A stretch of 64,000 bases of DNA from Actinomycetes bacterium (GTDB taxonomy: Bacteria > Actinomycetota > Acidimicrobiia > Acidimicrobiales > RAAP-2), in NCBI GenBank assembly GCA_021844425.1, contig JAKBTL010000076.1, positions 1 through 64,000 on the forward strand, read 5' to 3'. Shown piece by piece: positions 1 to 7,810 of this stretch; position 1 is the first letter of the stretch, and each line of letters begins with the position of its first letter. The notes beneath the pieces were generated by a model. That model ran no database searches. It worked only from the letters and a program-made list of their open reading frames with translations, and was not told the origin of the DNA. A program made the translations under genes and the position numbers.

Positions 1-747
1 GCGACTTCGCAGTTCCTCCTGGCGGGCCTCGTCGTCTGTGCCCGCTGCGGCAAGCACTTCGTCGGCACCTCGGCTGTCGGCAACCGCTACCGGTACCGCT
101 ACTACACGTGCTTTACCCGCCAGCGCTCCGGCACGAGGTACTGCGACGTCGAGCGCCTTCCCGCAGAAGAGCCGGACGCGGCGATCCTCGACGCGCTCCT
201 CTGCACCTACGAGCGCACCGACCTCTTCGAGAAGGCCGTCACCGACGGCGCCGTGCCGGCGCGCAAGGCACCGCTCCAGGCGCTCGTCCACGAGATCCGC
301 TTCGAAGGTCGCGACCGCGTTGTACCGTGGTTCCGCGTGCCAGGCGGCGCGAACCCGAAGGTTCGCGCCCTGGCGTGTTCGGCGCCCCCGGCAGGACTCG
401 AACCTGCGCTCCCGGCTCCGGAGGCCGGTGCTCTATCCGCTGAGCTACGGGGGCACGTCGCAGAGCGGTCCCCCGTGGCCGGGATCGCCGCTCCGGCGAC
501 ACGCGACGCTGCGTGCGTTGCGACGACGATCGTACTCGGCGCCGTAGGGGGCGGTTCTCGGCTGTCGTATCCTTCGGCATGCCCAAGAGACCCCGCGACC
601 ACGAGGCTGCCGTCCGCGGGGCCGGGATCGCGCGAGGAGCGTCGGGGGGTGCCGACGCTGTCTCTCCGGACGCGCCCTTGGGTCGGCACCTGCTGCCGGA
701 CACCGCAGAGGTGGCGCCCGACGGGCACCTCGCTATCGGTGGCGTAG
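1..747 (+). CDS. Large serine recombinase, C-terminal part (5' end outside the window)
   Basis: The frame is open from base 1 and reads as the end of a large serine site-specific recombinase, which would integrate or excise a mobile element. It starts inside the recombinase zinc-ribbon (CARCGKHF, then YYTCFTR and RYCDVERL, so about four metal-binding cysteines). An acidic helical segment follows, then the typical closing motif EIRFEGRDRVVPWFRVP near base 345. The catalytic serine domain is not visible. After about base 350 the frame no longer resembles a recombinase: it reads antisense through the tRNA-Arg gene (GLEPALPAPEAGALSAEL) and stops only at 745-747, inside lysA in another frame. I infer the native stop was lost or recruited at the attachment site. 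Family assignment is firm; the functional 3' end is not. Confidence 0.75.
   Translation, partial: ATSQFLLAGLVVCARCGKHFVGTSAVGNRYRYRYYTCFTRQRSGTRYCDVERLPAEEPDAAILDALLCTYERTDLFEKAVTDGAVPARKAPLQALVHEIRFEGRDRVVPWFRVPGGANPKVRALACSAPPAGLEPALPAPEAGALSAELRGHVAERSPVAGIAAPATRDAACVATTIVLGAVGGGSRLSYPSACPRDPATTRLPSAGPGSREERRGVPTLSLRTRPWVGTCCRTPQRWRPTGTSLSVA
383..454 (-). tRNA. tRNA-Arg, anticodon CCG
   Basis: The minus strand folds into a complete cloverleaf. It has a 7-bp acceptor stem (GCCCCCG with CGGGGGC), a D stem GCTC/GAGC, and a 5-bp anticodon stem CCGGC/GCCGG enclosing CTCCGGA (anticodon CCG, reads codon CGG). The variable loop has 4 nt and the T arm is GCAGG-TTCGAGT-CCTGC. The discriminator is G; the CCA end is not encoded. 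The 3' end faces the recombinase frame at the left edge, the usual geometry for an integrative element using a tRNA 3' half as attachment site. The arginyl-tRNA synthetase gene lies 5.5 kb away. Confidence 0.95.
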
Positions 748-1976
748 ACCTGCTCGACCTCGCCGAGGAGAACGGGACCCCACTCTTCGTCTACGACGAG
801 GCCCACCTACGCAGGCGTTGTCGCGAGGCGGTGGCCGCATGGGGTGACGGGGTCGCCTACGCCACGAAGGCATTCCTCTGCAAGGCCGTCGCCCGCCTCG
901 TGCACGAAGAGGGGATGTGCCTCGACGTCTCCACTCTCGGGGAGCTCCAGGTCGTCCTCGCCGCCGGCGTCCCGCCGTCACGCCTCGTGCTGCACGGCAA
1001 CAACAAGTCCGAAGAAGAGCTCGCCGCCGCGCTCGACGCCGGGGTCGGCAGGATCGTCGTGGACTCCTTCGACGAGATCGGCCGGCTCGGCCATCTCACC
1101 GACGAGCCGGTTCGCCCCGCGAGCCTCGGAGCAACGGGGCCGTCGCAGCGCCCGAAGGTGCTGGTCCGCGTGACGCCGGGCGTGGAAGTCCACACCCACG
1201 AGTTCGTCCGGACCGGGCAGGAGGACACGAAGTTCGGCTTCTCGATCGCGTCCGGCGCTGCGTCGAAGGCGGTCGCGGCGCTCGAGCTCCTGCCTGGGGT
1301 GGAGCTGGTCGGGATGCATGCGCACATCGGCAGCCAGGTCTTGGACGTCGGCCACTTCGAAGAAGCGGCTCGCGTGCTCGGCGAGTTCGCCGCCCCGCTG
1401 CAGCTCCCTGAGCTCGTGGTCGGCGGAGGGCTCGGGGTCGCGTACATGAACGGCGAGGTCGCCCCGACGCAGCAGGAGTGGGCAGATGCCACGCGACACG
1501 CGTGCGCGAGTGCCGGGATGGACCCCGAGACGAGGATCACCGCCGAGCCCGGTCGCTCGATCGTGGCCAGCGCGGCGATCACCCTGTACAGGGTCGGCAC
1601 GATCAAGGATCTCCCCGGAATCCGTACCTACGTCGCCGTGGACGGCGGCATGAGCGACAATCCTCGGCCCGTCCTCTACGGCAGCGGCTACGAGGCCTTC
1701 CTCCCGCGCAAGGTGGACGCCGCCCGGCCGAAGGTGGTACGGGTCGTGGGCAAGCACTGCGAGACCGGCGATGTCCTCGTCGACGAGGCACACGTGCCTG
1801 CGGACCTCGCCGTCGGCGACATGCTCGCGACGCCCGTCACTGGCGCCTACGGCTACTCGATGGCGTCCAACTACAACAAGGTGCCGCGTCCGGCGATCGT
1901 CTTCGTGCGCGACGGCTCGGCGAAGGTGGTCGTCCGACGCGAGACGGTGGAAGATCTCCTTCGTCTGGACTGCTGA
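579..1976 (+). CDS. lysA: Diaminopimelate decarboxylase
   Basis: PLP enzyme making L-lysine and CO2 from meso-diaminopimelate, the last step of lysine synthesis in the cytosol. The 465-residue protein shows the group IV decarboxylase fold: the PLP-Schiff-base lysine in GVAYATKAF (about Lys97), the HIGSQ motif near residue 250, a glycine-rich phosphate loop (VGGGLGVAY), the dimer active-site CETGD motif near residue 393, and the family tail GAYGYSMASNYN. I chose ATG 579; an in-frame start at 513 would add arginine-rich, non-conserved residues and push into the tRNA side. A TATCCT box sits 5 nt before this ATG and no Shine-Dalgarno is visible. The length is slightly above the usual 420-450 because of a 50-residue N-terminal extension. 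Confidence 0.95.
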   Translation: MPKRPRDHEAAVRGAGIARGASGGADAVSPDAPLGRHLLPDTAEVAPDGHLAIGGVDLLDLAEENGTPLFVYDEAHLRRRCREAVAAWGDGVAYATKAFLCKAVARLVHEEGMCLDVSTLGELQVVLAAGVPPSRLVLHGNNKSEEELAAALDAGVGRIVVDSFDEIGRLGHLTDEPVRPASLGATGPSQRPKVLVRVTPGVEVHTHEFVRTGQEDTKFGFSIASGAASKAVAALELLPGVELVGMHAHIGSQVLDVGHFEEAARVLGEFAAPLQLPELVVGGGLGVAYMNGEVAPTQQEWADATRHACASAGMDPETRITAEPGRSIVASAAITLYRVGTIKDLPGIRTYVAVDGGMSDNPRPVLYGSGYEAFLPRKVDAARPKVVRVVGKHCETGDVLVDEAHVPADLAVGDMLATPVTGAYGYSMASNYNKVPRPAIVFVRDGSAKVVVRRETVEDLLRLDC

Positions 1977-2084
1977 CCGAGGCCAGGAGAGAGAGGACAT
2001 GCGCGTACAACGGAGCAGACCAACAGGTGAAGTCGGTGGAGCGGGCGGAGCCGGGCGATCCGGACGACCGGCAGCGAGCCGGCG

Positions 2085-2918
2085 ATGACCGACGTACGCG
2101 ACCGCGTCGCGCTGGTCACTGGCGGCGCGTCGGGCATCGGGCGCTTGCTCGCTCTCGAGCTCGCCCGGCGCGGGGCGGTACCCGTCGTGTGGGACGTCGA
2201 CGAGGAGCGGCTCTCGGCAACGATCGAGGAGCTGGGGCGCCTGTCGTCGAGGCGCGCCCGCGGCTACACCTGCGACGTGCGCGACCCCGACGCCGTGCGC
2301 TCGACGGCGGAGCGGGTGCACGACGAGGTCGGCGACCCGACGATCCTGGTGAACAACGCCGGAGTGGTGAGCGGCGCGCGACTCCTCGACCTCCCCGACG
2401 AGGCCATCCGCAGGACGTTCGACGTCAACGTGCTCGCGCTCTTCTGGGTCACGAAAGCCTTCCTTCCCGCCATGGTCGACGCCGGGCGCGGCCACGTGGT
2501 CACCATGGCGTCGGCCGCCGGCCTCGTCGGGGTGGCGCGCCAGACCGACTATTCGGCGTCCAAGCATGCCGCTGTCGGGTTCGACGAGTCCCTCCGCGCC
2601 GAGCTGCACCGGATCGCCCCTCGGGTGCGGACGACCGTCGTCTGCCCGTACTACGTCGACACCGGGATGTTCGAGGGCGTCCGGACTCGGGTGCCGTTCC
2701 TCCTCCCGATCCTGAGGCAAGAAGACGTCGCTCTGCGCATCGCCGATGCCATCGCCAAGGACCGGCAGGTCTTGGTCCTGCCGCCGATCGTCAGGCTCAT
2801 CCCGGCACTCAGGCTGCTTCCCTCAGCTGCTTTCGACTGGGTCATGGACCTCTTCGGCGTGAACGTCTCGATGGACCATTTCGTCGGACGGCGCGGCTCT
2901 CCCCCGCCCCCGGCCTGA
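2085..2918 (+). CDS. Short-chain dehydrogenase/reductase (retinol/steroid-dehydrogenase-like)
   Basis: Classical SDR of 277 residues, NAD(P)-dependent, substrate unknown. Seen: the cofactor motif TGGASGIG at residues 11-18, an acidic residue pattern after beta-2 (VVWDVDEE) that favours NAD(H), the NNAG motif near residue 89, and the catalytic YSASK (Tyr155/Lys159). The hydrophobic C-terminal stretch (LIPALRLLPSAAFDWVMDLFG) resembles the membrane-associating end of retinol dehydrogenase 10 / 17-beta-HSD11-like SDRs. It starts 108 bp after lysA and is followed 57 bp later by a class 3-like aldehyde dehydrogenase. An alcohol-to-aldehyde-to-acid pair for a lipophilic substrate is a reasonable inference but not proven. 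Confidence 0.85.
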   Translation: MTDVRDRVALVTGGASGIGRLLALELARRGAVPVVWDVDEERLSATIEELGRLSSRRARGYTCDVRDPDAVRSTAERVHDEVGDPTILVNNAGVVSGARLLDLPDEAIRRTFDVNVLALFWVTKAFLPAMVDAGRGHVVTMASAAGLVGVARQTDYSASKHAAVGFDESLRAELHRIAPRVRTTVVCPYYVDTGMFEGVRTRVPFLLPILRQEDVALRIADAIAKDRQVLVLPPIVRLIPALRLLPSAAFDWVMDLFGVNVSMDHFVGRRGSPPPPA

Positions 2919-2975
2919 CCGCGCGGCAGAGCCTCGGGCCCGCCGTCGGGCACGTCTCCGCAATAGGGTGAGCGC

Positions 2976-4364
2976 ATGGCCGCCACGAAGCTCGATGCCT
3001 CCTCGACGGTCGCCGCGCTTCGCCGCTCGTTCGAGGGCGGGCTCACGAGACCCCTCGGCTGGAGAAGAGCGCAGCTGCTCGCGCTCAAGGACCTGCTCAG
3101 GCATGGCGAGGACGAGCTCATCGACGCCATGCGGGCGGACTTGGGCAAGCCGACCGTGGAGAGCCGGCTGACCGACCTCTCGTTCGTCGCCGCCGAGATC
3201 GACGTCATGCTGCGGCACCTCGACGCGTGGGCCAGTCCCGAGCGCGTGCGGGTGCCGTTCGCCCAGCGGCCAGGCCAGGCGACGATCATTCGCGAGCCGC
3301 TCGGCGTTGCGCTGGTCATCGCGCCGTGGAACTACCCGGTCCACCTCCTGCTCTTGCCGATGGCCGCGGCCGTCGCGGCGGGCAACTGCGTCGTCGGCAA
3401 GCCGTCCGAGATCTCCCCTGCGACGTCGGCGGCGCTCGCCAGGCTGGCCGAGCGGCATCTGGACCCGCAGGCCGTCGCGATCGTGGAGGGCGGTCCCGAA
3501 GAGGCCGAGATGCTGCTCGAGCAGCGCTTCGACAAGATCTTCTACACCGGCAACGGCAGGGTGGGGCGCATCGTGATGGAGGCTGCGGCCAGGCACCTCA
3601 CGCCGGTGACGCTCGAGCTCGGAGGGAAGAGCCCGGTCCTGGTGGATGCCGACGCGGACATCGATGTCGCGGCACGGCGGATCGCGTGGGGAAAATTCCT
3701 GAACGCGGGCCAGACCTGCGTGGCTCCGGACTACGCGCTCGTCCACGAGCGCGTCGAGCGCAGGCTCGTCGACGCGCTGGCGCGGACGCTTCGCACGTTC
3801 TACGGGGAGGACCCGAAACGGAGCCGGGATTACGCACGGATCGTGAATCAACAGCATTTCGAGCGGCTCTCCCGCCTCCTCGCCGCGACGTCCGGGACGA
3901 TCGCCTGCGGCGGCGAGCACGACAAGGCGCAGCGGTACTTCGCCCCCACGGTCGTGTCCGAGGTTCTCCCGGACGACCCGCTCATGGACGACGAGATCTT
4001 CGGCCCAATCCTCCCGGTGCTGCGCGTCGGCGACATGGACGAAGCGGTGCAGCACGTCTCGTCTCGGGGCAAGCCCCTCGCGCTGTACGTCTTCTCCGCC
4101 TCCAAGAGCTCCGTCGACCGCATCCTCGAGCGCACGTCGTCGGGCACGGCCGGGGTGAACCTCACCGTCCAGCAGCTCGCGATCCCAGGGCTCCCCTTCG
4201 GCGGCGTCGGGCCGAGCGGGATGGGCGCCTACCACGGTCGTCACGGGTTCGAGGCGTTCAGCCACCGGCGAGCCGTCTTCTCGAAGCCGACGCAGCTCGA
4301 CCCTCCGGTGCAGTACCCCCCCTACACGAAGATCAAGGAGTGGATCCTGCAGAAGATGCTGTGA
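2976..4364 (+). CDS. Aldehyde dehydrogenase, ALDH3-like
   Basis: NAD(P)-dependent oxidation of an aldehyde to its carboxylate. The 462-residue protein has the ALDH order: cofactor region with APWNYP, the general-base motif LELGGKSP (Glu near 214), the nucleophile motif GQTCVAPDY (Cys near 248), EIFGPILPV, and a PFGGVGPSGMGAYHG loop. The short N-terminus and the C-terminal YPPYTKIKEWILQKML segment match class 3 / fatty-aldehyde and coniferyl-aldehyde dehydrogenases. ATG 2976 begins right after a GTGAGCGC spacer; no strong Shine-Dalgarno is visible. The preceding SDR could supply its aldehyde. Exact substrate unknown. Confidence 0.9.
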   Translation: MAATKLDASSTVAALRRSFEGGLTRPLGWRRAQLLALKDLLRHGEDELIDAMRADLGKPTVESRLTDLSFVAAEIDVMLRHLDAWASPERVRVPFAQRPGQATIIREPLGVALVIAPWNYPVHLLLLPMAAAVAAGNCVVGKPSEISPATSAALARLAERHLDPQAVAIVEGGPEEAEMLLEQRFDKIFYTGNGRVGRIVMEAAARHLTPVTLELGGKSPVLVDADADIDVAARRIAWGKFLNAGQTCVAPDYALVHERVERRLVDALARTLRTFYGEDPKRSRDYARIVNQQHFERLSRLLAATSGTIACGGEHDKAQRYFAPTVVSEVLPDDPLMDDEIFGPILPVLRVGDMDEAVQHVSSRGKPLALYVFSASKSSVDRILERTSSGTAGVNLTVQQLAIPGLPFGGVGPSGMGAYHGRHGFEAFSHRRAVFSKPTQLDPPVQYPPYTKIKEWILQKML

Positions 4365-4374
4365 GCGCCGATGG

Positions 4375-4403
4375 GCCCCCGGCCGCAGCGTCGCCTCGGG
4401 GGC
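4375..4403. terminator. Hairpin between convergent ALDH and L,D-transpeptidase genes
   Basis: A perfect 7-bp stem (GCCCCCG with CGGGGGC) around a 15-nt loop sits in the 45-bp gap between two converging stop codons. There is no T-run, so an intrinsic bidirectional terminator is only a candidate. Confidence 0.4.
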
Positions 4404-4409
4404 TTGGGC

Positions 4410-5726
4410 TCAAGGAGTGGCGGCCGCCGCGGACGACGGTGTTGTGTTCTTCGAGGATGTCACGCCGTATGTCGGCCCCTGGACCGTCACGAGGGTCCCG
4501 ATCGGCGTGTTCGGCCACAGGCTCGCGGCTGTCGCCAGTTGCATCTCGACGCACCCGTTGCTCTGCGGGAACCCGTAGGCCGCGCGGGGATAGTAGTGCA
4601 GCGCGTCGCCACCGTTGAAGTAGCTCACCCAGGGAACTGTCGGGATTGTGTAGTGCGTGCCTGTCACATCGGTGCCCGACATGTGCGAGGTGCGGACGTG
4701 CTCGAACACCTGGTAGGTGCCGTTGTGGGTTGTGGCACCGCGTACCCCGGTGTTGACGAGGACGTCATGGAGCTCGAGCGTGCCGTTGACCCATGCTGTG
4801 AGGTGCTCCACGGGGTTCGTGTTCTTTGTGACGAGCACATAGCTGACCGGCTCGGTGTTGGCCCTGCTGCTCTCGACGTCGTGGAGGAGCGCTGTCCAGA
4901 CTGCCGGGCCCGCGATGCCGTCGACAGAGAGGCTGTTCTCTGTCTCGAACATCATCACTGCACCCTTGGTGATCGCGCCTGTTGCTCCCGGCACCCACTG
5001 GCTCGTGAGCGCTGCGGGAAGACCTGGCCACCGCCACGAGAATGTGCCCGGCTGCGGTGTGGCCATGTCGCGCGCGATCGGCGTCGCACCGTTGAAGGAG
5101 ACCGGGAGGTACCCGAGCTCGGCGAGGAGCTGCTGGAGGCGGAGCACGTTGCCGTTCGCGATCGTGAACGTCACCGTCCGGCTCGCGCGCAGCCACGCAC
5201 CGGTCGTGCTCCGCACCCCGCCGGGGCCACCGGGGATCGAGAGCGTGTACTTCGTGAAGGGGAGGAACGGCTCGGATGGCGTGAAGACGAGGCGGTCGGC
5301 CCCACGCGGCCGCCACGAGCCCACGACTGGCGGAGACAGCGTCGGCGTGGGCCCGCTCGCTTTCACCGCGGAGTCGAACGTGACCGTGAGCTGCGTGCTG
5401 GGAGCGACGCCTGTCGCTCCGGGCGCCGGTGCGGTCGACGACACCCGGAAGGCCCCGGATGCACCAGGGCCCGGGGTCGAGGCGCCGGCCCCCTGGCTGC
5501 CGGCACCCGCCGTGCACGACCGACCGGCACAGGTGAGCGACGCTGCAGTCCTCTGGCTGGCGACGTACGCGGTCACGCCCCCGGCGACGACGAGCACCAC
5601 GGCGACCAGCAGCCAGAGCGACCAGCGTCGTCCGTGCAATGTGCTTCGATCCCGGAGTGCCTGCACCGGTTGCTCCCGTCGCTTCAGGCGGTCAGGTTGT
5701 CCGAGCCCGTAGGCGACCAGCTCCAC
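4410..5726 (-). CDS. Membrane-anchored L,D-transpeptidase with Ig-like and peptidoglycan-binding domains
   Basis: Predicted to make 3-3 peptidoglycan crosslinks or attach proteins outside the membrane. In order over 438 residues: a basic cytoplasmic N-terminus, one transmembrane segment (about 37-57, SLWLLVAVVLVVAGGVTAYV), a Gly/Pro/Ala-rich linker, an Ig-like domain (about 105-190, TQLTVTFDSAVK to TRTVTFTI), a peptidoglycan-binding repeat (LRLQQLLAELGYLP to ITKGAVMMFETENSLSVDGIAGPAVWTAL), and a YkuD catalytic domain. The catalytic stretch reads PQSNGCVEM with Cys near 392 and His in ALHYYP upstream; the usual S-H-G-C is S-N-G-C here. The tail is Ser/Ala-rich. The gene is monocistronic, 184 bp beyond argS. 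The class is clear; whether the Asn substitution affects activity is unknown. Confidence 0.85.
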   Translation of the reverse strand: MELVAYGLGQPDRLKRREQPVQALRDRSTLHGRRWSLWLLVAVVLVVAGGVTAYVASQRTAASLTCAGRSCTAGAGSQGAGASTPGPGASGAFRVSSTAPAPGATGVAPSTQLTVTFDSAVKASGPTPTLSPPVVGSWRPRGADRLVFTPSEPFLPFTKYTLSIPGGPGGVRSTTGAWLRASRTVTFTIANGNVLRLQQLLAELGYLPVSFNGATPIARDMATPQPGTFSWRWPGLPAALTSQWVPGATGAITKGAVMMFETENSLSVDGIAGPAVWTALLHDVESSRANTEPVSYVLVTKNTNPVEHLTAWVNGTLELHDVLVNTGVRGATTHNGTYQVFEHVRTSHMSGTDVTGTHYTIPTVPWVSYFNGGDALHYYPRAAYGFPQSNGCVEMQLATAASLWPNTPIGTLVTVQGPTYGVTSSKNTTPSSAAAATP

Positions 5727-5805
5727 CCGGCGATGCGCGGCGACCGTGCGCCACCGCCGGCCCCTACACCGCCGTTGAAACTCGTTACCTGCTCAGAGCT
5801 ACGGC

Positions 5806-5835
5806 CGGCACCGTGCTCGCATCGACGGTGCCGGT
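5806..5835. terminator. Strong hairpin after argS
   Basis: A perfect 10-bp inverted repeat (CCGGCACCGT / ACGGTGCCGG) with a 10-nt loop lies 75 bp past the argS stop and upstream of the L,D-transpeptidase gene. No T-run follows on the minus strand, so it is a candidate terminator or a processing/attenuation hairpin. Nothing else is recognisable in 5727-5910. Confidence 0.45.
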
Positions 5836-5910
5836 CCCGACCTTAGCGAGCGCACGTGCCCGAGCGTTGGCAGGGTGGGCACCTCGCACGAGACGGGCCC
5901 GGACGTCTGC

Positions 5911-7674
5911 TCACATGCGTGCGGGCGCCTCGATACCGAGCAATCCAAGACCTTCGGCGAGCACCCGCGCGGTCGTGTCCACGAGCGCGAGACGGCTTCG
6001 TCTCGTCGTCTCGTCGGGTGCACGCAGCACCGGGCAACGCTCGTAGAAGCTGGTGAACGTCGTGGCGAGGCTGTACAGGTACGCACACAGCTTGGACGGA
6101 GACGACTCCTCGACCGCGCTGTGGACTGCGGCGGCGTACCCGAGCAACGTGAGGCCGAGCGCACGCTCCTGTGGATCCCTGATCACGATCGCGGACGCAG
6201 GCACAGCAGATTCGTCGGCCCACGAGTGCCCGGTGGCGGACGCCTCCGACGCTGCACGCCGGAAGATCGACCTGATCCGCGCGTGCGCGTACTGCAGGTA
6301 CGGCCCGGTGTCGCCCTCGAAGCTGAGCATCCGGTCCCAGTCGAACACGTAGTCGCGCACCCGATCCGTCGAGAGGTCGGCGTACTTGACTGCGCCGATG
6401 CCCAGCGCACGTGCCACCGCCTGCCGCTCCTCTGGAGCGAGGTCGGCGTCACGATCCCTCTCCGCCATGGCCTCAGCAGCCCTCGAGACGGCCTCGTCGA
6501 GCAGGTCGACGAGCTTGACCGACGTCCCGGCCCGGGTACGCAGCATCCGGTGGTCGGCACCGAGCACGCTGCCGAAGGCAACGTGCTCCACCCTCAGCCT
6601 GTCCGGCAGCCACCCTGCCATCCGGGCGACTTCGAAGCACATCCGGAGGTGCTGGGACTGGGGCGCGCCGACCACGTAGAGGATCTGCGTGGCGCGGACC
6701 GAGTCGACGCGGTCCCGGATGCACGCGAGATCGGTCGCGGCGTAGCCGAACCCGCCGTCGGACTTCTGGACGATGAGCGGGAGCGGATCGCCCTCTCGGT
6801 TCGTGAAGCCCCGGGGGAACACGCACAGCGCCCCTGCGTCCTTCACGAGGAGGCCGGCGGCGTCGAGATCCGCGACGACGCCGGGGAGCATGGGGTTGTA
6901 GAAGCTCTCACCCTTCACGTCGTCATCGGTGAGCAGCACCCCCAGTTTCGCGTACACCTCGTCGAAGTAGGCGATGCTGTGCTCGACGAGGACGCGCCAC
7001 ATGCGCAGGGTCTCTGCGTCGCCGCTCTGCAGCAGCACCACTCGCCGCCGGCTGCGCTCCTTGAACGCGCCGTCACCGTCGAAGGAGGCCCGCGCCGACT
7101 GGTAGAAACCGGTCAGGTCACCGACCGAGAGCTCGGCGATCGCCATCTCTTCGCCGACGTCGACCAAGTGCTCGATCAGCATCCCGAAGGGCGTTCCCCA
7201 GTCGCCGATGTGGTTCTCCCGGACGACGTCGTGCCCCAGGTGGCCGAGCATCCGGCAGAGCGCGTCGCCGATCACCGTCGAGCGCAGGTGTCCGACGTGC
7301 ATCTCCTTCGCCACGTTGGGATGGGAGTATGTGACCACCACTCGCTCAGGGATCGCGGCCGGCTCGATGCCGAGCCGGCGATCCGCTGCCATCTCCCGGG
7401 TGCTCCGCTCGACGAAGGAAGCCGAGAGGAAAAGGTTCACGAAGCCCGGGCCGCTGACCTCGACCCGCTCGCAGAGGTCGTCGAGGCGAGCCGCGGCGAC
7501 GACCGCCTCCGCGACCTCGACGGGATGGCGTCCGAGACGCTTGGCGAGCGCCAGCGCACCGTTCGCCTGGAAGTCCGCCCGGTCCGACGGACGGAGCACC
7601 GGGTCCGAGCCCGGCGCCAGGGTGTCGAACGCGCTCTGGAGACGTTCGGCAAGAAGAGCGGCAACACCTGGCAT
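5911..7674 (-). CDS. argS: Arginyl-tRNA synthetase
   Basis: Class Ia synthetase charging tRNA-Arg in the cytosol. The 587-residue protein carries the N-terminal Add1 tRNA-binding domain, the HIGH-class motif as HVGH ([10 protein letters not shown], about residue 124), the Rossmann fold, the degenerate second signature MLRTRAG in place of KMSK (usual in ArgRS), and the DALR anticodon-binding domain ending [20 protein letters not shown] 7674 starts at the conserved [12 protein letters not shown]; the frame continues open upstream, but that part reads antisense into the aconitase region. It is divergent from acnA with 136 bp between start codons. The cognate tRNA-Arg(CCG) is in the same window. 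Confidence 0.96.
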   Translation of the reverse strand: MPGVAALLAERLQSAFDTLAPGSDPVLRPSDRADFQANGALALAKRLGRHPVEVAEAVVAAARLDDLCERVEVSGPGFVNLFLSASFVERSTREMAADRRLGIEPAAIPERVVVTYSHPNVAKEMHVGHLRSTVIGDALCRMLGHLGHDVVRENHIGDWGTPFGMLIEHLVDVGEEMAIAELSVGDLTGFYQSARASFDGDGAFKERSRRRVVLLQSGDAETLRMWRVLVEHSIAYFDEVYAKLGVLLTDDDVKGESFYNPMLPGVVADLDAAGLLVKDAGALCVFPRGFTNREGDPLPLIVQKSDGGFGYAATDLACIRDRVDSVRATQILYVVGAPQSQHLRMCFEVARMAGWLPDRLRVEHVAFGSVLGADHRMLRTRAGTSVKLVDLLDEAVSRAAEAMAERDRDADLAPEERQAVARALGIGAVKYADLSTDRVRDYVFDWDRMLSFEGDTGPYLQYAHARIRSIFRRAASEASATGHSWADESAVPASAIVIRDPQERALGLTLLGYAAAVHSAVEESSPSKLCAYLYSLATTFTSFYERCPVLRAPDETTRRSRLALVDTTARVLAEGLGLLGIEAPARM

Positions 7675-7810
7675 GGCCCATCTTCGCACGGCGCGCGAGC
7701 AGCCCAGGTCCGACCCCTCGACGCAGCCCTGCGGCACCGCGGGCGGCCACGTTCGGCTCGCAGAACGCGCGCTCGCGACGCCAGTCGAAGAGCAGCGGCA
7801 GAATGGCCAC

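Noticed and set aside
513-578. Upstream extension of lysA to an ATG at 513
   Set aside because: Adds an Arg-rich stretch close to the tRNA and no homology; ATG 579 fits the family better.
978-2720. Long minus-strand open frame (about 580 codons) opposite lysA and the SDR gene
   Set aside because: Its translation is low-complexity Arg/Asp/His-rich and matches the complement of two clear genes; high GC leaves long empty antisense frames.
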